DNA of 57,983 nucleotides from Streptomyces ureilyticus (GTDB lineage: Bacteria > Actinomycetota > Actinomycetes > Streptomycetales > Streptomycetaceae). The stretch is from contig NZ_JAAKZX010000038.1 in the NCBI RefSeq assembly GCF_011045025.1, positions 1-57,983 on the forward strand. Reading direction: 5' to 3'. Position 1 is the first letter of the stretch. Each line of letters starts with the position of its first letter. The notes beneath the pieces were generated by a model. The model saw nothing but the letters and a program-made list of their open reading frames with translations, had not been told where the DNA came from and searched no databases. Below, in pieces: positions 1 through 8,047 of this stretch. Made by a program: the position numbers and the translations under genes.

Positions 1-243
1 GTAGCGGCCTTGGCGAACCGGTTGATCAGACTGTCCCGAACGGTGTAGTCCTCCACCAGGTCACCCACCCCGCTGCTCATGTCGAGCAGATGCTCGATGG
101 TCACCCCGTCGAAGGCGGAGCCCACCAGCCCCCGGCAGTACACCGTCACCGACTCGGTCACATCCTTGATCGCCCCCTCGTCGAGGGCGATCCCGATCAG
201 CATCGACGTCACCGACTTGGTCATCGAGAACATCTGGAACCGA
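1..243 (-). pseudogene. Serine hydrolase (beta-lactamase/class C family) fragment, cut by left edge
   Basis: Read on the minus strand this stretch is open and encodes SMTKSVTSMLIGIALDEG, the SxxK active-site motif of beta-lactamase-related serine hydrolases (beta-lactamase/esterase/PBP4* fold). It is followed by a segment typical of the family (IEHLLDMSSGV). The frame runs off the left edge. Upstream of the SxxK motif the expected N-terminal 50-80 residues are missing: homology stops near position 243 and abuts unrelated IS-derived sequence. I therefore read it as a gene that lost its 5' end to insertion or deletion. The SxxK lysine and serine are intact, but no start codon or ribosome-binding site is visible. 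Confidence 0.6.
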
Positions 244-255
244 ACGTCGACCCCG

Positions 256-281
256 GACACTCCACGAAGGACAGCGCATGA
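256..281 (+). repeat. 26-bp exact copy of the small-ORF translation start
   Basis: These 26 bases are identical to 2469-2494, the ribosome-binding and start-codon region (ending ATGA) of the 30-codon leader ORF upstream of the SDR gene. Here the copy is stranded between the serine-hydrolase remnant and an IS-associated remnant, with no leader ORF after it. It marks a recombination junction. Confidence 0.8.
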
Positions 282-780
282 TGCGCACCACCCCACGCGA
301 ACAGGCCCGGCTCGTCCTCGGCCAGCCAGCCCCGCTCCACCAGCCGTTTCAGCTTCGAACGGAACCCCTCCACCTTGTTCTTGTCCGTCGGCAACCCCAG
401 CGCGGCGCACAGATGATGCGCCCTCATCGGATGCACCGCATCTGCAACACCTCGACGACGTCCCGGTACGAGCGCGGCAGCACATCCGCCTCAACCCCCG
501 GCTCCCACTGCGGCACCAGCCGCACCCCGACCGGCGATCCCGCCCCGCTCCGGTCCACCGGCAGCGGGACTTCCTCGGCAGCCTCGTCCACGGACACCGT
601 CACCGCCCCCTCGCCGGACAGGATCTCCGTCATCGTCTCCCGTGTGATCTCCAGCCGGGACAGCACAGCCTCTCGCTCGGCAAGACGACCAGCCAACTCC
701 TCCATCCGCGAGCGAAGTTCACTGATCTCGGCCCGGGCAGCCGCCTCCCGCCGCTCGATCTCCTCCAGCCACGACACCAT
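282..780 (-). pseudogene. Frameshifted IS-associated accessory ORF
   Basis: The frame from about 780 begins MVSWLEEIERREAAARAE and continues as a coiled-coil segment rich in Glu, Arg and Leu. This resembles a conserved actinobacterial ORF that I recall beside transposase genes. The frame stops at 424 (LQMRCIR). A second frame beginning near 436 continues the protein (MRAHHLCAALGLPTDKNKVE, then a basic helix RSKLKRLVERGW). The two halves join into one family-like protein only if a single-base frameshift near 430 is assumed. After about 282 the frame reads into the 26-bp repeat. Broken gene; function unknown. Confidence 0.55.
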
Positions 781-959
781 CGCCGCTTCCAAGACCACGT
801 CCTGGGACACGACGATCCGCCGTCCGCGCACGCACGGCAACGGCGCACGGCATCACCGGCTCACTGAGAAAGAGCCGCACCCAAGCCGCATGACACCTCC
901 ACGAACTAACGCAGAGCAGCACTAGGCAACAGGCGTCACAGCCGTCCCAGCGATGATCG

Positions 960-1075
960 AACCGGGATCGGCTGCCGCGCCGCACTGGAGCTCGCCGATG
1001 ATGTCTGGGCGGACGAGCCGGCAACAGGGGAGCCACACGTTCCCACAGGTCATCAGGCGCAAGATCGACAGGCAC
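960..1075 (-). pseudogene. IS5-family transposase N-terminal remnant
   Basis: A minus-strand GTG at 1073-1075 begins VPVDLAPDDLWERVAPLLPA, the start of the DUF4096-type N-terminal domain of IS5-family transposases (LxPDxLWxxVxPLLP). The frame loses similarity after about 35 codons and no DDE catalytic region follows. With the accessory ORF remnant to its left it represents a decayed insertion sequence. No terminal inverted repeats were found. Confidence 0.65.
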
Positions 1076-1204
1076 CCAACAGATCCTGCCGACACGACAC
1101 CCAACTGCCAAGTCACACAAGGCATTTCATTCCGAAACGATCAGTTGGACGGTAGGGCGGCAGACATGTACTACGTTCCTCCTGTTTCACCGGTGACGTC
1201 ACAT

Positions 1205-2302
1205 TCAGAGGCCGGCAGCGAAATGATGCACGCTCTCGACGGTCGCGTCGTACATGTCCGGGGTGGCGGCCCGGAGCATCAGATCGCCTCCGTGGCACGT
1301 CCCGGCCACTGTCCGTGACGTGGCCTCTACCCCGGCCTCGACGAGACGGCGGTGGTAGACCAGCCCCTCGTCACGCAGCGGGTCGAGCTCGTTGACGGAG
1401 ATGGCGTGCGGCGGCAGTCCGGACAGGTCCTCGACCGTCGCGTGGCAGGGCCAACAGAGGGGATCGGTGGCGTGCTCAGCACCGGGGTCGTAGACCTCAG
1501 CGAAGATCGCGGACCCGTCACACGCCATGAAGTACCCGTCGTTCTCGACGAGCGACGGCAATGCCGCTTCACGCTCCTCGGCGCTGCCGCCGTAGAGGCC
1601 CGAGATGTACGGCGCCAGAGCGTAGACACCGTCGACGGCCGCGAGCCTGCCCTCGCGCTTGGCACGGATCGCGGTGGCGAGCGCAAGGTTGCCCCCACCC
1701 GACTCGCCCGCGACGGTGAGTGTGGAGATCCCCAGCGCCGTGCGGTGCTCGTGCACCCAGTCGAGCGCTGCTGCGCAGTCGTCGAGGCCGGCCGGGAACG
1801 GGTGCGCACCGAGTTCGCCACCACCGTTGCGGAACTCGACGCCGATGACGACGAGTCCGGTGGCGGCCAGCTCATCCTGGGACCGTGCGTAGATCGGCCC
1901 CGAGCCCTTGCACATCACCATGCCGCCACCGTGCAGATACAGGATCCCGGGCAACGGCGGGGCAGAGGAGTCCGCGGGCCGTGTCACGTACAGCTGGATG
2001 TCGTTGCCGGCCGGGCCGGTGATCGTCTCGGTGCGGTGGTCGAGCCCCGCTATCGGCTCCAGGCCGTCGACGAGCGCGGCGAGGAGTCCCTCGGTCTCGG
2101 CCTCGGCGGCCATGACGAACTCGAGTAGCTGCTCCCGCGGGGCGTCGGGACCGAACGGGGCAGGCTCGATGTTGTCGTCCAGGCCGAAGGGTGTCAGTGC
2201 CTCGACGACCCGTGGATCGGTGCGTGGGTCGGTACGCAGGTTTCGGGTGTGGTCGCCCAGGCGTCCGGGCCGTTCGATCGCCGTTGTGCTGTCCGCATTC
2301 AT
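1205..2302 (-). CDS. Alpha/beta hydrolase, hormone-sensitive-lipase (family IV) type
   Basis: A 365-residue cytosolic esterase/lipase-like enzyme. It carries the HGGG oxyanion-hole motif (YLHGGGMVM), the nucleophile elbow GESGGGN, a catalytic-acid segment (ELDPLRDEG) and a C-terminal histidine (GTCHGGDL), in the order of the HSL family. The start chosen is the ATG at 2300-2302 (MNADSTTAIERPG), preceded by a purine-rich GAGAGAGCAAAGG. Upstream in-frame codons have no family similarity and run through the operator region. It is transcribed divergently from the small ORF/SDR pair across a shared 188-bp control region. Substrate unknown; neighbours (SDR, FAD dehydrogenase, MFS) suggest catabolism of an ester or cyclic compound. 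Confidence 0.88.
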   Translation of the reverse strand: MNADSTTAIERPGRLGDHTRNLRTDPRTDPRVVEALTPFGLDDNIEPAPFGPDAPREQLLEFVMAAEAETEGLLAALVDGLEPIAGLDHRTETITGPAGNDIQLYVTRPADSSAPPLPGILYLHGGGMVMCKGSGPIYARSQDELAATGLVVIGVEFRNGGGELGAHPFPAGLDDCAAALDWVHEHRTALGISTLTVAGESGGGNLALATAIRAKREGRLAAVDGVYALAPYISGLYGGSAEEREAALPSLVENDGYFMACDGSAIFAEVYDPGAEHATDPLCWPCHATVEDLSGLPPHAISVNELDPLRDEGLVYHRRLVEAGVEATSRTVAGTCHGGDLMLRAATPDMYDATVESVHHFAAGL

Positions 2303-2364
2303 TATCACGCCTTTGCTCTCTCGCCGTCTGTCGGCGCCATCACTCTGACTTTCTGATCCATCGG

Positions 2365-2417
2365 TGTCAACAATGGTGCTAGCTCTGGTGTCAGCGTGAG
2401 TGTCACCATCGTTGACA
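2365..2417. promoter_or_regulatory. Paired-dyad operator in divergent promoter (copy A)
   Basis: TGTCAACAATGGTG (2365-2378) and CACCATCGTTGACA (2404-2417) form an inverted repeat with one mismatch, separated by exactly 25 bp. The spacer contains a further GGTGTCAGC half-site. The whole arrangement recurs at 8048-8100 in inverted orientation. It lies between the divergent hydrolase and small-ORF/SDR genes and probably binds a dimeric repressor controlling both. The regulator is not recognisable in the window. Confidence 0.7.
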
Positions 2418-2490
2418 TGCTTTGGATGGGTGGTCATGATGACGACGGGGTCGCTGAACCCCCTCTCCGACACTCCACGAAGGACAGCGC

Positions 2491-2583
2491 ATGACAGTCA
2501 TCCAGGAAGAGCTGTACCGCAGGCCCGCCCCGGACGGACGCACGGTGAAAGCGCTCGCGGATCACAGTGACGGTGACCGATGA
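2491..2583 (+). CDS. 30-codon leader ORF, translationally coupled to SDR
   Basis: The ORF starts MTVIQEELYRRPAP and ends ALADHSDGDR, with its TGA overlapping the ATG of the SDR gene (ATGA at 2580-2583). A second copy at 7883-7975 keeps the same length and frame with mostly conservative changes, although the surrounding DNA has been rearranged. That argues for translation. An AAGGA precedes the ATG. Function unknown: it could be a leader peptide that couples translation or a small protein in its own right. Confidence 0.6.
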   Translation: MTVIQEELYRRPAPDGRTVKALADHSDGDR

Positions 2584-3407
2584 ACGGCACTGAACTGTCC
2601 ACCGCGCGCCGCCTGCTCGGGAAGCTGCCCTTCGTCGACCCGGGCCGGCCCCCGCTGCCCGCGAGATGCGCGTTCCTGACCGGTGCCAGCTCGGGCATCG
2701 GCAAGGCGCTGGCAGCCGAGCTGTGCGCCCGCGGCTACGACGTGTACCTCACCGCGCGCAGAATCGAGCTCCTGGAAGACCTGCGGGCACAGCTCACCGC
2801 CGCCTTCCCGCAGCGTTCGGTGACCGTGGCCGCCCTCGACGTGACCGAGTACGAGGCCGTGGCGCGGACGATCGACGACGCGGCCCGGCAATTCGGCGGA
2901 CTCGGAATGGTCATCGCCAACGCGGGGGTCGACGCAGGGGGCAACATCGGGGAGGGCCGCTTCGAGGCGCACCGCGTGGTGGTCGACGTCAATCTGCTGG
3001 GTGCGATGGCGACCATCGACGCGGCCGTCGCACACTTCCGCAGCCAGGGCGGCGGGCAGGTGGTGGGTTTCTCCTCCGTCGTGGCCGGGGCGGGCCTGCC
3101 GGGCGGGGCGCCGTACTGCGCCTCCAAGGCAGGGGTCACGAGGTACCTTCAGTCGCTGCGAGGCGAGCTGTGGAACACCGGCATCACCGTGACCACGGTC
3201 GCCCCCGGCTACATCGACACCCCGATCAACGAATCCCTGGGCGACAAACGACCGTTCCTCATCGACACCCGCACGGGCGCCCGCAAGATCATGGACCGCG
3301 TCGAGGCCGGCGCCGTCCACGCGACAGTGCCCCGAGTGCCCTGGACCGTCGTCGAATACCTGCTGGCCCGGCTCCCGACCCGCCTGCTGCGGAAGGTCCA
3401 TGCCTGA
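2580..3407 (+). CDS. SDR family NAD(P)-dependent oxidoreductase
   Basis: A 275-residue classical short-chain dehydrogenase/reductase. The cofactor motif TGASSGIGKA lies near residues 35-44, the NAG motif (IANAG) follows in the middle of the Rossmann fold, the catalytic serine is in VVGFSSV, and YCASK supplies the active-site Tyr and Lys. Length and spacing are those of classical SDRs. It would oxidise or reduce a hydroxyl/keto group; substrate unknown. The start codon overlaps the stop of the 30-codon ORF, so translation is probably coupled. It is controlled from the divergent operator region shared with the alpha/beta hydrolase. Confidence 0.9.
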   Translation: MNGTELSTARRLLGKLPFVDPGRPPLPARCAFLTGASSGIGKALAAELCARGYDVYLTARRIELLEDLRAQLTAAFPQRSVTVAALDVTEYEAVARTIDDAARQFGGLGMVIANAGVDAGGNIGEGRFEAHRVVVDVNLLGAMATIDAAVAHFRSQGGGQVVGFSSVVAGAGLPGGAPYCASKAGVTRYLQSLRGELWNTGITVTTVAPGYIDTPINESLGDKRPFLIDTRTGARKIMDRVEAGAVHATVPRVPWTVVEYLLARLPTRLLRKVHA

Positions 3408-4023
3408 CCACCCAGGCCCGGGGACCACTGACGCGCCGGTGCCGAGCCGCCATCACCCGGTGACCGTCGAGCCGGGCCAAGCCTTCGGCGCACACCGCAC
3501 ACCCGGCCCTGGTGCCACCCAGGGGGTGTTCTGAAGGTCCCGCACAGCACGCGCGGCGCCCGGTACGCACCCTCGCCGCACCGGCCGAAGACCCAAGCAG
3601 CTCCTCCCTCACTCTCGGCTTCGCTCGAGCGGGGGGACCCCCATCAAGGGCCTTCGTCCGGCACGCCGAGGGCACCCACCGAACACCGCGGGCACCGCAC
3701 GGGCCTTTCAGAACACCCCTCAGCACCTGCCCGCTCCCGAGCCCCGGCCGGTTCCCTCACCTGCCGCAGCGCCCGCCAGAGCACCCCACACGCCCCGAGC
3801 ACCACGTCGAAGACGTCTGGGTCGGCTGACCGCCAGCCGCCGGCCCGCGCCCCCGAACGCGTCCGGGCCGAGTCTGCCCTCTATGCCCGGAGGCTCCCTT
3901 CGCCACTCCAGTGCTGGACACGGCACCCGACCGCCTACCGGTTCCGAGGTTTCTGACGATGCTCCTCCTCCCTCCCGCTCCCGCGCCCGCCTGCCAGGCG
4001 GCCCTCCGTGCAAGGGGCATTCA
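3408..4023. other. Non-coding gap between SDR and MFS genes
   Basis: About 600 bp with no ORF I would call a gene. It contains the inverted-repeat element at 3522-3720. Otherwise I see only the ribosome-binding site of the MFS gene (AAGGGG, about 4014-4019). Confidence 0.5.
3522..3720. repeat. Small inverted-repeat element (MITE-like)
   Basis: GGGGTGTTCTGAAGGTCCCG at about 3523-3542 recurs as an imperfect reverse complement at about 3701-3719 (CCTTTCAGAACACCCC), bracketing roughly 200 bp. The interior includes a GGGGGGACCCCC palindrome and the TTCGCTCGAGCGGGGGGACC string, which I recall as a dispersed Streptomyces repeat. No coding potential. It could be a non-autonomous mobile element or a large stem-loop terminator downstream of the SDR gene. 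Confidence 0.45.
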
Positions 4024-5268
4024 GTGAAAACGAACAGCGACACCGCGCTGACGTTCACCGTCGCCGCTGCCCTGATCGCCGGAGTCACGCTGGGCAGCAG
4101 CGGCAGTAACGTGATGCCCGTCTTCGTGGACGACTTCGCCGACCGCTTCGACCTGTCCAGCACCAGCGCCGGACTCGTCGCCGCCAGCCAGCTGACGGCG
4201 GTCGCGATCACCACCCTCCTGCTCGCCAACCGCGCCGCCCGCCCCGGACGCGTCCGGATGGCCCGAGGCGGGCTGGCCCTGGCCGCCGTGGGATTCATCG
4301 GCGCCGCCATCGCTTTCGACATCCTGACGCTGATCATGGCCGGCCTGCTGCTCGGCGCCGGACTCGGAGCCGTCTACGCCGCCTCCACCGCCGCCCTGCC
4401 CGGCGCCGGCGACGACGCCGACAAGACCTCCTCGATCGCCATCATCGGCGCGCTGTTCGCGAGTGCCCTGCTGCTCCTCGCCTTCCCGGCCGTCAACGAG
4501 TCCGCGGGCGGAGGAACCGGCTTCTTCCTGCTGGCCGTGTGCTGCCTGCCCGGCTGGTTCCTGGTGGGCCACCTCCCCGACGGCCCCGACCCGGCGAGCA
4601 GTCCTTCCACGACCGCCCCCAACACAGCCTCCCGGCCGGCCCGTCCCTCCGCCGTGCTGCTGGCCGGCGCGGGCCTCCTGATGGCCGTCACGCAGGGAGT
4701 CTGGTCCTACGCCTCCGTCCTGGGGCGCGGCCACACCGGCATGTCTGCCTCTGTGCTCTCCGCCGTCCTGGCCGTCTCCAGCGTCGTCGCACTCGCCGGA
4801 GCCGTAGCCGGACCGCTCGCCGTGAAGCGCTTCGGCCGCCTGCGCTCGATGACCGGGTTCGTCGTCGTCGAAGCGTTCAGCACGGGGCTGCTCATCGTCA
4901 CCCACAGCCCCACCCTGTTCATCGCCACCGCCGTCATCTGGCAGACGTGCTGGCTGGCCGTCCTGGTACAGATACTCGCCGCCGCCTCGGTCATCGACTC
5001 CACCGGACGGTGGGTGGCCGCCCTCAGCGGCGCCGGAGCACTCGGCGCAGGCATCGGCCCCCTGGCCGTCGGCGCGATCATGGACAACATGGGCGTCGGC
5101 GTCCTGAGCATCCTCCTCACCGCCGGAACACTCATCGCCACACTCCCCCTCCTCAAGATGACCGCGTCCAGCGACGCGGCAACAGACACCGCATCCGTCA
5201 CACCCCACCCGCAGGCCACGCCCATCGCGAGGACGGCCACCGAGAAACCAGCCGCACCAGCGGAATGA
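4024..5268 (+). CDS. MFS transporter
   Basis: A 414-residue polytopic membrane protein with about 12 predicted hydrophobic segments, the first near residues 8-28. A basic cytoplasmic loop after the second segment (NRAARPGRVRMARGG) matches the position of the MFS loop 2-3 motif, although the motif itself is degenerate. The GTG at 4024 is preferred because AAGGGG lies just upstream; longer in-frame versions add low-complexity sequence. The tail is polar and Thr/Ala-rich. It probably exports or imports a small molecule handled by the neighbouring hydrolase, SDR and FAD dehydrogenase. Substrate not assignable. Confidence 0.82.
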   Translation: MKTNSDTALTFTVAAALIAGVTLGSSGSNVMPVFVDDFADRFDLSSTSAGLVAASQLTAVAITTLLLANRAARPGRVRMARGGLALAAVGFIGAAIAFDILTLIMAGLLLGAGLGAVYAASTAALPGAGDDADKTSSIAIIGALFASALLLLAFPAVNESAGGGTGFFLLAVCCLPGWFLVGHLPDGPDPASSPSTTAPNTASRPARPSAVLLAGAGLLMAVTQGVWSYASVLGRGHTGMSASVLSAVLAVSSVVALAGAVAGPLAVKRFGRLRSMTGFVVVEAFSTGLLIVTHSPTLFIATAVIWQTCWLAVLVQILAAASVIDSTGRWVAALSGAGALGAGIGPLAVGAIMDNMGVGVLSILLTAGTLIATLPLLKMTASSDAATDTASVTPHPQATPIARTATEKPAAPAE

Positions 5269-5569
5269 AACACCCGCCCCACGGTGCGTCGACGGCGGCT
5301 GAATCCTGACCGGTGTGCTTCAACGCCAGGCGGGATACAGCGGAGCCGGGACTGACCCACCGCCCGGTCGCGAGAACGGCGAGCGGCCAGCTCGGGGCGG
5401 CGGTCATGCCCGTCAGGGAGCACGCCGTCAACAGGGCTGCGGCTCGGACGGCGGCGACCACTCCGAACCGTTGCACAAGTCGGGTCGGTGGTGACGCGAC
5501 CTTCCGACGGGCATCCGCCCGGTACTGACTGCCAGAACGATTCGCTGCGCAGCTCGGGCCAGGTCCGGC
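5269..5569. other. Gap with no recognisable gene
   Basis: Short overlapping open frames on both strands, none with a credible ribosome-binding site or family match. It adjoins the IS and GH31 remnants and is probably decayed mobile DNA. Confidence 0.4.
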
Positions 5570-5700
5570 AGCCCACAGACTTCGTCCTTGAAGCCCTGGT
5601 CCACCAGGGCCTACTCCAGGCGCATCCCGCACCGTTTGGCCGCCGTGTCGAGCAGGGCGGTGCCGGCGGTGTTGTCATGGGCGGAGGCGGCCAGGCGGCC
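5570..5700 (-). pseudogene. IS5-family transposase C-terminal remnant
   Basis: The minus strand encodes SAHDNTAGTALLDTAA, then, one frame over after an in-frame stop, ALVDQGFKDEV. Together they resemble the region around the second catalytic segment of IS5-type DDE transposases (HD-N/S-x-G-x-x-LL then VDxGF/Y). Frame change and short length show it is dead. No inverted repeats recognised. Confidence 0.5.
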
Positions 5701-5704
5701 AGTC

Positions 5705-5902
5705 CGCGCTTGCGGCCCGGCGTCTTCGTGCTCGCGTCCAGTCCTGACATCGTCGTCGCGCCGGTCGCCGAAGTCGCAGCCCGCAGCGTCTACGTCCTGG
5801 CCGGCACACGCTGGACCGACACCGCCACTGTGAACTCCACAAGGGGGCATCACGCTCGACGTTCCCGCGCCACTGGAACGCATCCCGGTCTTGTCCGCGT
5901 AA
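5705..5902 (+). pseudogene. Glycoside hydrolase family 31 C-terminal fragment
   Basis: The plus strand reads PDIVVAPVAEVAARSVYVLA followed by GTRWTD. In the next frame, after a frameshift near 5843, it continues GGITLDVPAPLERIPVLSA and a TAA at 5900-5902. This matches the end of the GH31 catalytic barrel and proximal domain (VAPV, VYLPAGTxW, VxAPLxRIPVF) of alpha-glucosidases/xylosidases. Only about 65 codons remain, with a frameshift, so this is a decayed gene end. Confidence 0.55.
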
Positions 5903-6019
5903 CGATGCGCGCTCCGTCGGCGCATGTGTCGGGCAGGAAGGACAACTGCACGCTCTGCTTGGCGCCGGTGGGACCCGCCCACCACCCACGGGCAGGAGCC
6001 TTGTAGCCCAGTGCGCGCC

Positions 6020-6056
6020 GCAGGGGCGGTCGGTCAGGTTCCCCGACCGCCCCTGC
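6020..6056 (-). terminator. Hairpin terminator downstream of FAD dehydrogenase
   Basis: A perfect 14-bp stem (6020-6033 with 6043-6056) and a 9-nt loop, 14 bp past the stop of the FAD dehydrogenase gene. No U-tract, as is usual in high-GC actinobacteria. Confidence 0.7.
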
Positions 6057-6070
6057 CGCACGTTCGTCGA

Positions 6071-7744
6071 TCAGGCGGCCTGCTTCGCCGCCGCCCGTCC
6101 CGCCGCTCGCCCGGAGAAGAGGCAGCCGCCGAGGAAGGTGCCCTCCAGGGCGTTGTAGCCGTGAACGCCTCCGCCTCCGAAGCCGGCGACCTCGCCCGCC
6201 GCGTAGAGACCGTCGATCGGGGTGCCGTCGACGCCCAGGGCGCGGGAGTCGAGGTCGGTCTGGATGCCGCCGAGGGTCTTGCGGGTGAGGACGTGGAGCT
6301 TGACGCCGATGAGCGGGCCGGCCGCGGGGTCGAGGATGCGGTGCGGGGTCGCGACGCGGCCGAGGCGGTCGCCGATGTAACGGCGGGCGTTGCGGATGCC
6401 CTGGATCTGGGAGTCCTTGCTGTAGGGGTTGGCGATCTGCATGTCGCGGGCCTCGATCTGGCGGCGCAGCTCCTCCGCGTCGAGCAGTGGCTTGTCCGTC
6501 AACTCGTTCATCCTGGTGACGAGTTGCTCCAGGGTGGGCGCGGTCACGAAGTCGGCGCCCTTGCGCAGGAACGCATCTACCGGGCCGGGGGCACCTTTGC
6601 CCAGCAGGCGGTCGCGCAGGACGGCACCCTTGTCCTTGGCGGTGATGTCGGGATTCTGCTCGGAGCCCGACAGCGCGAACTCCTTCTCGATGATCTTCTG
6701 GGTGAGGATGAACCAGGAGTGGTCGTACCCGGCGACGTCCCCGGTGGTGCGTAGGCACTTGAGGGTGCTGAGCGTGTCGTAGCCCGGCAGGCAGGGGTCG
6801 GGCAGGCGGCGGCCGAGGGCGTCGAACCAGAGGGAGGACGGACCGGGCAGGATGCGTATGGCGTGGCCGGGCCAGATCGGGTCCCAGTTCTGGATGCCCT
6901 CGGTGTAGTGCCACATGCGGTCGCGGTTGACCAGGCGGACGCCCGCCTCGGCGCTGATGTCGAGCATGCGGCCGTCGACGTATGCGGGAACGCCGGTGAC
7001 CATGTTCGTGGGCGGGGTGCCGAGGCGCTCGGGCCAGTAGCGGCGGACCATGTCGTGGTTGGCGCCGATGCCGCCGGTGGTGACGATGACGGCTTGGGCG
7101 GTGAGTTCGAAGTCGCCGATGCGGTCGCGGTTGGAGGAGACGCCCCGGGGCGAACGGTCTTCGGCGAGCACCGTGCCGCGCACCCCGCGCGCGGAGCCTT
7201 CCTCGATCACCAGCTGGTCGACCTGGTGGCGGTGGTAGAAGGTGAGCAGCCCATCGCGGGCGGCCTGCTTGGCGTGGTCGACGAACGGCTCCACGACGCC
7301 GGTGCCGGTGCCCCAGGGGACATGGAAGCGGGGCACGGAGTTGCCGTGCCCGTCCGCCCGCAGGTCACCCCGCTCGGCCCAGCCCACCGTCGGCAGCAGC
7401 TTGATGCCGTGCCCGTCCAGCCAGGACCGCTTCGCCCCCGCCGCGAACTCCACGTACGCGCGCGCCCAGCGCACCGCCCAGGAGTCCTCGTCGTCGACCC
7501 GGTCGAACTGCGCGCTGCCCTGCCAGTCGTTCCAGGCCAGGTCGAAGGAGTCCTTGATGCCCAGGCGCCGCTGCTCCGGGGAGTCGACCAGGAAGAGTCC
7601 GCCGAAGGACCAGAACGCCTGACCGCCGAGGTTGGCGGCGTTCTCCTGGTCGACCAGCGCGACCCTGCGGCCCCGGCTGGTGAGCTCGTACGCGGCGACC
7701 AGGCCCGCGAGGCCCGCTCCGACGACGATGGCGTCCGCATCCAT
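6071..7744 (-). CDS. FAD-binding dehydrogenase (KstD-like / fumarate reductase flavoprotein family)
   Basis: A 557-residue flavoprotein. The N-terminal dinucleotide-binding motif DAIVVGAGLAGLVAAYELT and the early acidic residue (RRVALVDQE) mark FAD binding. The middle carries the substrate-binding domain of the fumarate reductase/3-ketosteroid-delta1-dehydrogenase superfamily, and the C-terminal GLYAAGEVAGFGGGGVHGYN is the second FAD-contacting segment with the conserved GG(G)xHGYN signature. It probably dehydrogenates a ring or C-C bond. The ATG at 7744 starts directly before the Rossmann fold. An alternative ATG at 7789 overlaps an upstream TGA (ATGA) and would add 15 non-conserved residues. 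Confidence 0.88.
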   Translation of the reverse strand: MDADAIVVGAGLAGLVAAYELTSRGRRVALVDQENAANLGGQAFWSFGGLFLVDSPEQRRLGIKDSFDLAWNDWQGSAQFDRVDDEDSWAVRWARAYVEFAAGAKRSWLDGHGIKLLPTVGWAERGDLRADGHGNSVPRFHVPWGTGTGVVEPFVDHAKQAARDGLLTFYHRHQVDQLVIEEGSARGVRGTVLAEDRSPRGVSSNRDRIGDFELTAQAVIVTTGGIGANHDMVRRYWPERLGTPPTNMVTGVPAYVDGRMLDISAEAGVRLVNRDRMWHYTEGIQNWDPIWPGHAIRILPGPSSLWFDALGRRLPDPCLPGYDTLSTLKCLRTTGDVAGYDHSWFILTQKIIEKEFALSGSEQNPDITAKDKGAVLRDRLLGKGAPGPVDAFLRKGADFVTAPTLEQLVTRMNELTDKPLLDAEELRRQIEARDMQIANPYSKDSQIQGIRNARRYIGDRLGRVATPHRILDPAAGPLIGVKLHVLTRKTLGGIQTDLDSRALGVDGTPIDGLYAAGEVAGFGGGGVHGYNALEGTFLGGCLFSGRAAGRAAAKQAA

Positions 7745-7785
7745 GGCGACCGATCCCTTTCTTGTTGGAGGGCTCGTTGGGGAAC

Positions 7786-7869
7786 TCATTGCGGGGTGCC
7801 GCTGACGTCGGTCAGCAGCGCGTTGAGCAGCTGTTTGAGCCAGACGCGGGCGCTGTCGACGTCCTGGGC
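7786..7869 (-). pseudogene. 27-codon 3' end of a lost gene, possibly TetR-type
   Basis: Minus-strand frame AQDVDSARVWLKQLLNALLT followed by DVSGTPQ and TGA, directly after the first six codons of an SDR-like start (MNGTEL, from 7886). The amphipathic helix resembles the last helix of TetR-family regulators, but this is a weak resemblance. Its TGA overlaps an ATG (ATGA) in frame with the FAD dehydrogenase. Best explained as a deletion scar joining an SDR 5' end to another gene's 3' end. Confidence 0.35.
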
Positions 7870-7882
7870 AGTTCAGTGCCGT

Positions 7883-7975
7883 TCATCGGTCACCGTTCCT
7901 GTGATCCGCGAGCGCCTTCACCGTGCGTCCGTCCGAGGCGGGCCTGCAGCACAGCTCTTCTTGGATGGCTGTCAT
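7883..7975 (-). CDS. 30-codon leader ORF, second copy
   Basis: Starts MTAIQEELCCRPAS and ends ALADHRNGDR. It is colinear with the ORF at 2491-2583 and, like it, ends in an ATGA overlap with a following ATG (MNGTEL). Here the downstream SDR is absent after six codons. Retention of frame and of both ends in two copies suggests selection on the peptide or on its coupling role. Expression uncertain. Confidence 0.5.
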   Translation of the reverse strand: MTAIQEELCCRPASDGRTVKALADHRNGDR

Positions 7976-8047
7976 GGCTGCCCTTCCTGGAGTGCCGGAG
8001 GGGGGTCCAACGACACCGCCGTCATCATGACCACTCACCCAAAGCCA

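Noticed and set aside
719..1120. Full transposase gene on the minus strand
   Set aside because: Only the first 35 or so codons from 1075 resemble an IS5 transposase; the rest of the frame has no catalytic motifs.
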